7,401 nt of DNA from Campylobacteraceae bacterium (lineage in GTDB: Bacteria > Campylobacterota > Campylobacteria > Campylobacterales > Sulfurovaceae), in NCBI GenBank assembly GCA_027056615.1, contig JALUKJ010000375.1, positions 1 to 7,401 of the forward strand. The letters are read 5' to 3'. Both the position numbers and the translations under genes were made by a program. How positions within the stretch are numbered: the first letter of the stretch is position 1; each line of letters starts with the position of its first letter. Shown here piece after piece: positions 1-6,156 of this stretch. The notes below the pieces were generated by a model that had not been told where the DNA came from, searched no databases, and worked only from the letters and a program-made list of their open reading frames with translations.

Positions 1-61
1 AAATAATAATAAGAAATTTATATAAATATTTTTTAATTAAATTAATTAATCTAATTTAGAT

Positions 62-67
62 TATAAT
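62..67 (+). promoter_or_regulatory. Probable -10 box for the first FN3 gene
   Basis: A perfect TATAAT lies 54 bases before the ATG at 122. No recognisable -35 hexamer sits 16-18 bases upstream, where the DNA is only A/T-rich; this is common for housekeeping promoters in Campylobacterota. Transcription would start near 74, at the left foot of a small dyad (GGTAAA 75-80, TTTACC 94-99). The leader would be about 48 nt. The call rests on motif and position only. Confidence 0.5.
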
Positions 68-74
68 GCTAAAA

Positions 75-99
75 GGTAAAGTATTAAAAGTAGTTTACC
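75..99 (+). repeat. Short inverted repeat in the leader of the first FN3 gene
   Basis: GGTAAA (75-80) and TTTACC (94-99) are perfect 6-base complements separated by 13 bases. They lie between the predicted transcription start and the ribosome site (AAGGA, 111-115). It could be a weak 5' UTR hairpin or an operator half-site pair. Six bases with a 13-base spacer in A/T-rich DNA may be chance. Confidence 0.25.
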
Positions 100-121
100 C
101 AATTAAAAAAAAGGAAAAATT

Positions 122-1075
122 ATGAGAAGAACAACACTTATTCCTCTAATTTTAACAAGTTTAACAAGCTTAGGAATGGCTGATGCACCAACTGCACCAA
201 TTAATGCAGGTGCTTATGGATTTACTGATACAACAGCACGTATTAGTTTTAAAGATATGTCAAACAATGAGACTGGATTTAGATTTGAACATGTACAAGA
301 TGGAAATGCTGTCTTAACAACACATATTCCTGCAGACACTAATATCTCTAATAAATATGACTATGTAACCCTTACTGGTTTGACTCCTCATACACTTTAC
401 ACAATTGATATTATTGCATTTAATGCTGATGGTGATTCAACACCTCTAAGAAAATCTTTTAGAACACTTGCAACACCTAATACCCCTGCACAACCTACAA
501 ACTTAGGAACATACAATGAGACACCATCTACTATTAGATTAAGTTTCCTTGACAATGCAAACAATGAAGATGGTTTTAAAGTTTATGATCATAAAACGAA
601 GACACTACTTACAACTCTCCCTGCACATACAGGCTCAGGAGAATATGCATATGCTGACTTTACAGGTCTTGCTACTTGTAGTCTTTATACCATTGACCTT
701 GTTGCTTTCAATGCAGATGGAGAATCAGCAAAATCACAAAAAAGTGGTGTTACTACAGGTTGTATGACAGCTGAGGATATTCCAAATGCACCATCTAATG
801 TTGGCGTATACAATATCACTAGTGATTCTGTTCGCGTAAGCTTCTTAGACAATGCAAATAATGAAGATGTTACTGATGGTTTTATTATTTATAACAATGC
901 TGACAACTCTGTAATGAAAACATTGCCAAGAGATAGATATAACTTAGAGTACCAATATGCTAACTTAACAGGTCTTACTCCTGATACACTTTATACCATT
1001 AAAGTTGTAGCTAAAAATGCTGCTGGAGAAGGTGCTGCAGCACTCAAAAGCTTCCGTACATTACCTATAGAATAA
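122..1075 (+). CDS. Secreted protein of three fibronectin type III-like repeats
   Basis: The 317-residue protein begins with a Sec signal peptide: R2-R3, a hydrophobic stretch L6-L17, and likely cleavage after A20 (GMA|DA). The rest is three FN3-like repeats starting at P26, P125 and P224, an exact 99-residue period. Each has a P-x-N-x-G-x-Y entry, a D-x-x-x-N-E motif before G-F (45-53, 144-152, 243-254), then a Y-x-x-(L/F)-T-G-L turn and a T/S-L-Y-T-I strand leading to A-(F/K)-N-A-(D/A)-G. Canonical FN3 domains usually have Trp before the D-N motif; here it is Phe (R-I-S-F). Only two cysteines occur, C186 and C214. There is no lipobox, transmembrane helix, sorting signal or catalytic domain, so it is probably periplasmic, released or bound by partners. 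The start at 122 is supported by AAGGA at 111-115 with 6-base spacing; the gene ends in tandem TAA TAA. The third repeat has three extra residues (V250-D252). It is a paralogue of the FN3 gene at 6157. FN3 repeats often mediate protein or carbohydrate contacts, but the ligand is unknown. Confidence 0.85.
   Translation: MRRTTLIPLILTSLTSLGMADAPTAPINAGAYGFTDTTARISFKDMSNNETGFRFEHVQDGNAVLTTHIPADTNISNKYDYVTLTGLTPHTLYTIDIIAFNADGDSTPLRKSFRTLATPNTPAQPTNLGTYNETPSTIRLSFLDNANNEDGFKVYDHKTKTLLTTLPAHTGSGEYAYADFTGLATCSLYTIDLVAFNADGESAKSQKSGVTTGCMTAEDIPNAPSNVGVYNITSDSVRVSFLDNANNEDVTDGFIIYNNADNSVMKTLPRDRYNLEYQYANLTGLTPDTLYTIKVVAKNAAGEGAAALKSFRTLPIE
197..1072 (+). repeat. Three 297-bp-period FN3-coding repeats
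   Basis: Repeat units begin at 197, 494 and 791, each at the Pro codon of the P-x-N-x-G-x-Y entry, so the unit is 297 bp (99 codons) twice in a row; the last unit runs to the stop. The units have clearly diverged at the DNA level and are an old internal duplication, not a recent one. Unit 3 contains a 9-bp in-frame addition at 869-877 (GTTACTGAT) that leaves GAT on both sides, which suggests a small slip duplication. Confidence 0.7.
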
Positions 1076-1092
1076 TAAGCTATTTATTATGC

Positions 1093-1121
1093 TTCTCTTC
1101 AACTTTTTTAGTTGAAGAGAA
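1093..1121 (+). terminator. Hairpin terminator between convergent genes
   Basis: TTCTCTTCAAC (1093-1103) pairs perfectly with GTTGAAGAGAA (1111-1121) around a 7-base loop, an 11-bp stem. It lies 17 bases after the first FN3 stop. On the plus strand it is followed by a short U-rich run (TCTTTT, 1123-1128), as in an intrinsic terminator. It also lies only 5 bases past the stop of the convergent heparinase-like gene, so the minus-strand operon probably ends there too. In that direction the U-tract is poor, so termination may be weaker or factor-assisted. Confidence 0.75.
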
Positions 1122-1126
1122 ATCTT

Positions 1127-2662
1127 TTAGACTTTAATTTCTACTTTCATAGATTTTCTAAAATCAAATTTTATACTTAGGCTCTTCATCTCTCTATTAA
1201 ATTCTGAAGAATAGTAACATTTATTAAAATTAATATTTAAATTTTTTGAACCAAAATGTGTCAATATCTCCTCTTTTTTTACATTAGGATGAAAATGAAA
1301 GCTAACTATGGCATTAGATGATTTATTTAAACTATCCTCAATAATAATTCTATGTTCCTCAAATGTCCATTTTCGAGTATGTAAAATTGGTTTATATCCA
1401 TCATGTGTAGCTTCTATAGAGTCTTTAGTCTCTTTAATCTCTATAATATTAGCTCTCTCTCCAACTCTAAACCCACCCCAAACCTCACTTTGGTTTTGAC
1501 TATTTACCTCTACTGTATTGTGAGAAGCTGTTGAACGCTCAATTACTCTTCTACTGTTGGTCTCATAAGTGCTTAATCCCATATCTACAATAAAGGGTTT
1601 ACCTTTGATTCTAAGTTCAAAATTAAAAGTATCGGCATGTGCATGACCTGGAATATAACTTGCTCCAATCTCTCCAATATCAACAATACATTCGTAATTA
1701 GCTTTAGATATTTTTCTATATCCACTCTCTTTTAGCTCTACCTCTTTTCTTTCAATATTCAAACGGTGTGCATACTCAAATAGTTGGTCTGTTGTTGGAG
1801 CAATTCCATTTGTACTGTCATTAAAGAGAGGAATATCACCATTTTTGTAGCTGATACTCTCTAACCAACCTAACATTATTTGAGCTTTTGAAAAAAGAAA
1901 CTTTAATAGGTAGTCATCTTTCCAACTATTGTGCTTAACTAGGTTAATACAATCCAAAAGCCTAAAGAGCATAATCTGATGATACATAGGACTAAGTTCA
2001 AAGTGTCCACCATCTTTTAAAATCTGCTCATCTAACTCTTTCTCTAAAATTTTTTTAGCTTTTTTATAGAGTACCTCATCTTGAAAATAGTAAGCACCAA
2101 AAAGTAAAGAGAACCCATTTTCCAAAAGATGATTTCCTAAAAGATGATACTCTAAATTATCTAGTAAAAGATAGTATTGAGCATAAAGAGAATCATTTAT
2201 AGTTTTGTTATCTATTTTGTTATAGGAGATATACTTAATCCAATTAATTCCACGCAGACTAATAGGAAAAGGCTCTAATCCGTCTTTAATAGTATCTATT
2301 TGAGCAATAAAATTTTGAAGTAAAAAGAGTTGTTCTCTACTATCACTTTGAGATAGATAGTCAAAATAGGTTAAATTATAAGTCCACAGTTTTCCATACT
2401 CACTATAGTTCCAATCTATTTTATCTATAAACTCTTTTTCTAAATTTAAAAACTTAAATTTATTGGGCTTAGTATAGCAATCAGCAATATGTATGCTCTC
2501 TTGTAATTTTAAGTTTTGTACTGATGACTTTTTAGAGAAGATAGGTTTTATACCTAGAGTATTTCGTAGCTTTTTTCTAAAAAAGTAGTAAAGCCTATAG
2601 TTAATCTGTATAGGCTTTAAAAACTTTACTGTGTTATAGAGTGGTCTGTATCTATTTAACAT
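1127..2662 (-). CDS. Heparinase II/III-family protein (polysaccharide lyase-like)
   Basis: The 511-residue protein matches the heparinase II/III-like/alginate-lyase group found in bacterial polysaccharide gene clusters. These enzymes cleave or modify uronate-containing polymers by beta-elimination. The N-terminus (R-Y-x-x-x-Y-N-T-V-K-F-L-K-P-I-Q-I, residues 4-20) is typical of the cluster-associated type. An alpha-helical toroid follows (about 90-300), with G-N-H-L-L-E-N-G at 176-183 and D-G-G-H-F-E-L-S-P-M-Y-H at 217-228; N177, H178, H220 and Y227-H228 are candidate catalytic residues by family analogy. The C-terminal beta-sandwich (about 325-511) carries G-H-A-H-A-D at 339-344 and S-H-N-T-V-E-V at 380-386, family hallmarks. 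All core motifs look intact. There is no signal peptide, so it may act in the cytoplasm or in polymer assembly, not as a secreted scavenging lyase. It is last in the operon: its ATG overlaps the upstream gene by 11 bp (stop at 2652-2654), and without a strong ribosome site it is probably translationally coupled. The substrate is unknown. Confidence 0.85.
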   Translation of the reverse strand: MLNRYRPLYNTVKFLKPIQINYRLYYFFRKKLRNTLGIKPIFSKKSSVQNLKLQESIHIADCYTKPNKFKFLNLEKEFIDKIDWNYSEYGKLWTYNLTYFDYLSQSDSREQLFLLQNFIAQIDTIKDGLEPFPISLRGINWIKYISYNKIDNKTINDSLYAQYYLLLDNLEYHLLGNHLLENGFSLLFGAYYFQDEVLYKKAKKILEKELDEQILKDGGHFELSPMYHQIMLFRLLDCINLVKHNSWKDDYLLKFLFSKAQIMLGWLESISYKNGDIPLFNDSTNGIAPTTDQLFEYAHRLNIERKEVELKESGYRKISKANYECIVDIGEIGASYIPGHAHADTFNFELRIKGKPFIVDMGLSTYETNSRRVIERSTASHNTVEVNSQNQSEVWGGFRVGERANIIEIKETKDSIEATHDGYKPILHTRKWTFEEHRIIIEDSLNKSSNAIVSFHFHPNVKKEEILTHFGSKNLNINFNKCYYSSEFNREMKSLSIKFDFRKSMKVEIKV

Positions 2663-4790
2663 TCTCTACAGTTCCACTGTTAATAGAATCTAGTATCTTG
2701 AAGGTGGTTTTTGTTGTGTTATAGATAGAGTCAAACGAGATAGCAGGTGTACCTGTTGTGACAGCCTCTTTAAAGGCTTTAAACTCATTGATAAACCCTT
2801 TATCTTGGTTAGCACTCTTCTCTTTCTCTTTTTTACCATTTTTATAGATAATTAACTCTCTAAAGTCATGCATCTCCATACTTACACCATTTCCAAAAAC
2901 TTCAATATACTCTTTTGGCATAGTAGAGTCTCCATAAGCATAATAGGCAATAGTAGCTGTACTCCCATTTACATAGTTGAGTGTAATATTTACATTATCT
3001 TCATCTGGTATAGATTGATTTGACTTTTTAATAGTTGAAGCATAAACTGACTCTACTTCACTATCAATTAGATAGCTACAAGTATCAATAAAGTGACAAA
3101 CTTCTCCTATAACTCTTCCTCCACCTATCTCTCGGTCTTGTATCCAAACATTTTTAGGAATTACTCCTGCATTAACTCTATAGTTAACAGCAATTTGACC
3201 ACTTAATTGCTCTTTCATCTTTTTAACCATTGGAGAGAATCTTCGGTTAAATCCAACTTGAACGATTGAACTTCCACTATATGCTTCATTAATAGCCTCT
3301 AACTCCTCTTCATATATACAGAGTGGCTTCTCAACAAAACAGTGCTTTTTATTTTCAATAGCTTTCAATACTAAAGAGGCATGGTAATAGTGTTGTGTAG
3401 TAATAGCTACTGAATTAATTTCACTATTTTTAAATATTTCATTACTATCTGTTGTAATATATTTAAAATTGTGCTTTTTACCTGTTCCCTCTGCACTTAC
3501 ACCTGTAGCTGTACAGACAGCAACCAACTCATAACCACCGACTTTTTGAATATTTGGTAAAATTACTGACTTGGTAAAGTTACCTGCTCCAATCAATCCA
3601 AGATTAACCTTATCGCTAGAGATAACTTTTTCTGTTCTTTTAACAATCTTATGCTCTTCTAAGTTGATTTTATTGTTGTACTCTAAGACAATTCCTAAAT
3701 ACTTCTCTTTAACCTTACCCTCCAATAAATCATAAGCTTTCATAGCATCATTGTAGTCAAAGGTATGGGTTAATAGCTCTTTTGGAGAGATTTTTCCCTC
3801 TTCAATAAGTCCTAAAAATGCTTCAAAATTTCTCTGCTCTGTCCATCTTACTAAATCGTAAGGGTAGTCAATACCTTTCTCTTCATAATCAGGGTCATAT
3901 CTTCCAGGCCCATAAGCCATAGAGAGGCGTAAATCTAACTCTTTTTTATAATAATCATTTCTAGGAATATCCATACCAACCATACCAAGAAAAACAACAC
4001 GACCACGCATTCTTGAAATCTCTGCTGCATCAATAACAGGTTGATTAGACGCAGTTGAAGCAGCTATAATTACAGCATCTACTCCATAACCGTTAGAAAA
4101 CTCATCAGATTTTTTAATTAAATCACCAGCATGACAAGCCTCATCTGCTCCAAGTTTTTTAGCTAATGCAATTTTATCTGGGTCAACATCACTTCCAATA
4201 ACCTTACACCCGTTTGCTTTTAAAAGTTGTACAGCAAGTTGCCCAAGAAGTCCAAGCCCTATAACAGCTACTCTCTCTCCCAATTTAGGTTCTGTTTGGC
4301 GTACACCTTGCAGAGCAATAGCCCCAACAGTTACAAATGAAGCATCAATATCATCTACTCCATCAGGAATTTTCACCATAAGGTTTTTAGGAACATAGTT
4401 AATCTCACTATGGTTTGCATACCCTGCACCACCACAAGCAACTCTATCGCCAATGTTTACTCCACTCATATTTTTACCAACTTCAAGCACACGACCTGCC
4501 AAACTATAACCAAGAGGAATTGGAGTATCAAGTTTAGTAAATACTTTTTCTAAAGTATTTTTTACACCCTCTTTTTTCATCTTATCTACAACTTGTTTTA
4601 CTAAGTCAGGTCTATCTTTTGCCTTTGAAAGCATTGATTTTTTAGCAAAATCTACCAACATCTTTTCAGTACCAGCACTTACTAAACTCACTGTTGTCTG
4701 AACTAAAACACCATTCTCTTGACACACAGGTGCAGGAACTTCAAAAAGTCCTAACTCTCCTGTTTTAAAACTCTGTATTAACTGCTTCAT
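2652..4790 (-). CDS. Bi-domain oxidoreductase: MDR (alcohol dehydrogenase-like) fused to Gfo/Idh/MocA
   Basis: A 712-residue fusion of two NAD(P)-binding enzymes. Residues 1-370 form a medium-chain dehydrogenase/reductase: GroES-like part 1-150, then a Rossmann fold with G178-x-G180-x-x-G183 and an acidic D201 after its second strand, suggesting NAD preference. The usual zinc ligands are absent: V-S-A-G-T-E-K (37-43) stands where C-G-x-D would be, and G-Y-S-L-A-G-R (94-100) replaces G-H-E-x-x-G. Residues 393-712 form a Gfo/Idh/MocA unit with G401-A-G403-N at the nucleotide loop, the E487-K488-P489 motif (K488 the likely catalytic Lys), F-N-R-R-F-S-P at 514-520, and G-G-G-R-V-I-G-E-V-C-H-F-I-D at 556-569 (H567, D569 substrate side). 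Such fusions are known from surface-polysaccharide loci, where they presumably carry out linked redox steps on a sugar or sugar nucleotide; the substrate is not readable from sequence. AAGGA at 4796-4800, 5 bases before the ATG, supports the start. It lies 10 bp after the upstream oxidoreductase and overlaps the heparinase-like gene. Confidence 0.88.
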   Translation of the reverse strand: MKQLIQSFKTGELGLFEVPAPVCQENGVLVQTTVSLVSAGTEKMLVDFAKKSMLSKAKDRPDLVKQVVDKMKKEGVKNTLEKVFTKLDTPIPLGYSLAGRVLEVGKNMSGVNIGDRVACGGAGYANHSEINYVPKNLMVKIPDGVDDIDASFVTVGAIALQGVRQTEPKLGERVAVIGLGLLGQLAVQLLKANGCKVIGSDVDPDKIALAKKLGADEACHAGDLIKKSDEFSNGYGVDAVIIAASTASNQPVIDAAEISRMRGRVVFLGMVGMDIPRNDYYKKELDLRLSMAYGPGRYDPDYEEKGIDYPYDLVRWTEQRNFEAFLGLIEEGKISPKELLTHTFDYNDAMKAYDLLEGKVKEKYLGIVLEYNNKINLEEHKIVKRTEKVISSDKVNLGLIGAGNFTKSVILPNIQKVGGYELVAVCTATGVSAEGTGKKHNFKYITTDSNEIFKNSEINSVAITTQHYYHASLVLKAIENKKHCFVEKPLCIYEEELEAINEAYSGSSIVQVGFNRRFSPMVKKMKEQLSGQIAVNYRVNAGVIPKNVWIQDREIGGGRVIGEVCHFIDTCSYLIDSEVESVYASTIKKSNQSIPDEDNVNITLNYVNGSTATIAYYAYGDSTMPKEYIEVFGNGVSMEMHDFRELIIYKNGKKEKEKSANQDKGFINEFKAFKEAVTTGTPAISFDSIYNTTKTTFKILDSINSGTVENVK

Positions 4791-4800
4791 CTATTTCCTT

Positions 4801-5925
4801 CTATATTAATTTATCTATTTCATCTTCTATGTTAAAACTTGTCTCTTTAACATCGTTCTGTAGCATCTCTTCAACTTTCAACATAATAAAAGTTGACCAC
4901 TCTAACTCTTTCCAATCTCGTTTTTTATCAGAAAATGGTTGCATAACAGAGGTCTCATGCCCTGCATCTTTAGGAACAAATCTTTTTACTGTTTTCTTAT
5001 TTTCATCCCATATAGTCATTTTTCTAAAATCTTCTATTCTTGCAATAATATTTTCATTTTGAAAACTGATATTTTCCATTACTCCTTCAAATGGGTCAGA
5101 ACGTGTCGAAAAAGTCAAAACCATTAAGTCATCAAAATCTGTCTTTATAGTCAAAACAAAATCATCATCTTTATGTCTCTTATTTGCTGAAATAAGTGTT
5201 AACTCAAAATGAGTAGGGACTTTTTCTCTTGACATTACTAAATGAGTAGAGAGGTCTATCCAATGACCTAAATTACTAACTACTCTACTTCCCTCTGATG
5301 GATTTCTATACCAATGGTCATCAGCTAATTTATGCCCCATAATAAAACAGTTTAGAGTAATAGAATTCTCTGACATATAGTTTTTAATGGTCTTAATTGC
5401 TGGGCTAAATGGACGGTTATATCCAACATAAACATTTTTTTTACTACTACGCACTGTTTTAACCAAGTCTACATACTGTTTCATATTAATAGATATTGGC
5501 TTTTCAACAAATACATCTTTACCTTTTTTTAGTGCATCTATTGCATAAGGAGTATGTGTTGCATGGTTAGAGACAACATATATTAGATTAATATTTTCAT
5601 CTTTTAACATATCTGATACATCAGTAGAATAGTGATAAGCATCATACTCTTTAGCTAAAGAGATTGCTTTGTTTTCATCTATATCCATACTACTACCAAT
5701 AATATTACCTCTATTCTTTCGTAAAAAATATGCAATATCAGTAAAAGCATGATTACCACAACCAACAATACCTACTACTTTCTTATCATCTTTTAAAGCT
5801 ACTTTAGGAGGAGTATCAAATACCTTTTTCATATGATACTGCCCTTTAACTTTTATCAATGTACGAGAAGCTCCATACATATAAATATATTTTGAAACTT
5901 TTTTAACTTTAGTATAGTTATTCAT
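4801..5925 (-). CDS. Gfo/Idh/MocA-family oxidoreductase
   Basis: The 374-residue protein has an NAD(P)-binding Rossmann fold beginning at V-V-G-I-V-G-C-G-N (50-58), with acidic D81 after the second strand. It has the family E141-K142-P143 motif (K142 probably catalytic), G-Y-N-R-P-F-S-P at 168-175, and a substrate-side N-L-G-H-W-I-D at 218-224 (H221, D224). These enzymes oxidise or epimerise sugars, sugar nucleotides or cyclitols; the exact reaction cannot be assigned. It has about 45 residues ahead of the Rossmann fold, more than the usual few, rich in Lys/Tyr. The start at 5925 has AAAGG at 5937-5941 with a long 11-base gap. M32 (codon 5830-5832) is an alternative with AAAGGG at 5842-5847, which would give 343 residues. 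It is first in the three-gene operon and ends 10 bp before the bi-domain enzyme, whose C-terminal half is of the same family, so the two may act on related intermediates. Confidence 0.85.
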   Translation of the reverse strand: MNNYTKVKKVSKYIYMYGASRTLIKVKGQYHMKKVFDTPPKVALKDDKKVVGIVGCGNHAFTDIAYFLRKNRGNIIGSSMDIDENKAISLAKEYDAYHYSTDVSDMLKDENINLIYVVSNHATHTPYAIDALKKGKDVFVEKPISINMKQYVDLVKTVRSSKKNVYVGYNRPFSPAIKTIKNYMSENSITLNCFIMGHKLADDHWYRNPSEGSRVVSNLGHWIDLSTHLVMSREKVPTHFELTLISANKRHKDDDFVLTIKTDFDDLMVLTFSTRSDPFEGVMENISFQNENIIARIEDFRKMTIWDENKKTVKRFVPKDAGHETSVMQPFSDKKRDWKELEWSTFIMLKVEEMLQNDVKETSFNIEDEIDKLI

Positions 5926-5964
5926 TTTAATTGTTACCTTTCATTTTTTAAAACACAAAATAAT

Positions 5965-5973
5965 ATTATATCA
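5965..5973 (-). promoter_or_regulatory. Extended -10 promoter for the polysaccharide operon
   Basis: Read on the minus strand this is TGATATAAT: a perfect TATAAT (5965-5970) with the extended TG one base upstream. It lies 39 bases before the ATG of the first operon gene at 5925. No good -35 box is visible at 17 bases upstream, where the DNA is T-rich, but an extended -10 can function without one. Transcription would start near 5958, giving a leader of about 33 nt. Confidence 0.55.
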
Positions 5974-6014
5974 TTTTTTATATATAAATGAATTATTTTA
6001 GTTGATTTATAAAA

Positions 6015-6080
6015 ATTAAATTATATTTAATATTATTTCTTTATAATATTTAATATTATACAATATTAAATTATATTTAA
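6015..6080. repeat. 16-bp direct repeat, 50-bp offset, in the divergent intergenic region
   Basis: ATTAAATTATATTTAA occurs at 6015-6030 and again at 6065-6080, exactly 50 bp apart. The unit is made only of A and T and nearly palindromic at its core (TTAAATTATATTTAA). Between the copies are a TATAAT (6042-6047) and a 10-bp dyad (ATTTAATATT 6048-6057, AATATTAAAT 6062-6071, spacer ATAC). The 50-bp offset is near five helical turns, so two copies on one face could bind an A/T-preferring regulator. Low-complexity DNA makes chance similarity more likely than usual. Confidence 0.45.
6042..6047 (+). promoter_or_regulatory. Possible -10 box for the second FN3 gene
   Basis: TATAAT at 6042-6047 would start transcription near 6054 and give a leader of about 100 nt containing the whole 17-bp inverted repeat at 6096-6134. 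A competing candidate is the extended -10 TGTTACTAT at 6090-6098, which would place the start near 6105 inside the left arm of that repeat and make it an operator, not an RNA hairpin. The region is so A/T-rich that neither can be chosen by eye. Confidence 0.35.
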
Positions 6081-6095
6081 ATCAAACTATGTTAC

Positions 6096-6134
6096 TATTA
6101 CAAAGTATCAATCAAATATTGATACTTTGTAATA
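6096..6134. repeat. Perfect 17-bp inverted repeat before the second FN3 gene
   Basis: TATTACAAAGTATCAAT (6096-6112) is perfectly complementary to ATTGATACTTTGTAATA (6118-6134) with a 5-base spacer CAAAT. It ends 11 bases before the ribosome site AAGGA (6146-6150). As RNA it would be a strong stem-loop in the leader; as DNA it is a long symmetric operator candidate. It is not followed by a U-run on either strand, so it is not a normal intrinsic terminator. No ORF or mobile-element end is attached to it. Confidence 0.8.
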
Positions 6135-6145
6135 CATGGATAAAA

Positions 6146-6150
6146 AAGGA
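6146..6150 (+). promoter_or_regulatory. Ribosome site that decides the start of the second FN3 gene
   Basis: AAGGA at 6146-6150 with 6 bases to the ATG at 6157 matches the layout before the first FN3 gene (AAGGA 111-115, 6 bases, ATG 122), including the preceding A-run and ATT before ATG. The in-frame ATG at 6136, seven codons earlier, is preceded by the inverted-repeat arm and has no ribosome site. Starting at 6157 also gives a cleaner signal peptide. Confidence 0.75.
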
Positions 6151-6156
6151 AATATT

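Noticed and set aside
88..98. AAGTAGTTTAC shared between the first leader (88-98) and the right tail (7304-7314)
   Set aside because: An 11-base match is expected several times by chance in a 7.4-kb A/T-rich window, and the flanks do not match, so it is not evidence of attachment sites or element ends.
549..767. Open frames opposite or offset to the main genes (549-767, 1308-1499, 4829-5062, 4939-5127, plus strand)
   Set aside because: They lie wholly inside well-supported genes in other frames, have low-complexity translations and no ribosome sites of note.
2668..2680. ACAGT-TCC-ACTGT dyad just before the heparinase-like start
   Set aside because: Only five pairs with a 3-base loop, and it lies in the coding end of the upstream gene. 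It could mask a ribosome site, but it is too short to claim.
6136..6156. Earlier in-frame ATG for the second FN3 gene
   Set aside because: It has no ribosome site because the inverted-repeat arm lies directly before it, and it puts extra charged residues ahead of the signal peptide. The ATG at 6157 has AAGGA at ideal spacing, as in the paralogue.
5926..6156. Possible small RNA, CRISPR or mobile-element end in the divergent intergenic region
   Set aside because: The repeats are only two copies and A/T-only, there are no regular spacers, transposase or target-site duplications, and the dyads are better explained as regulatory or structural.
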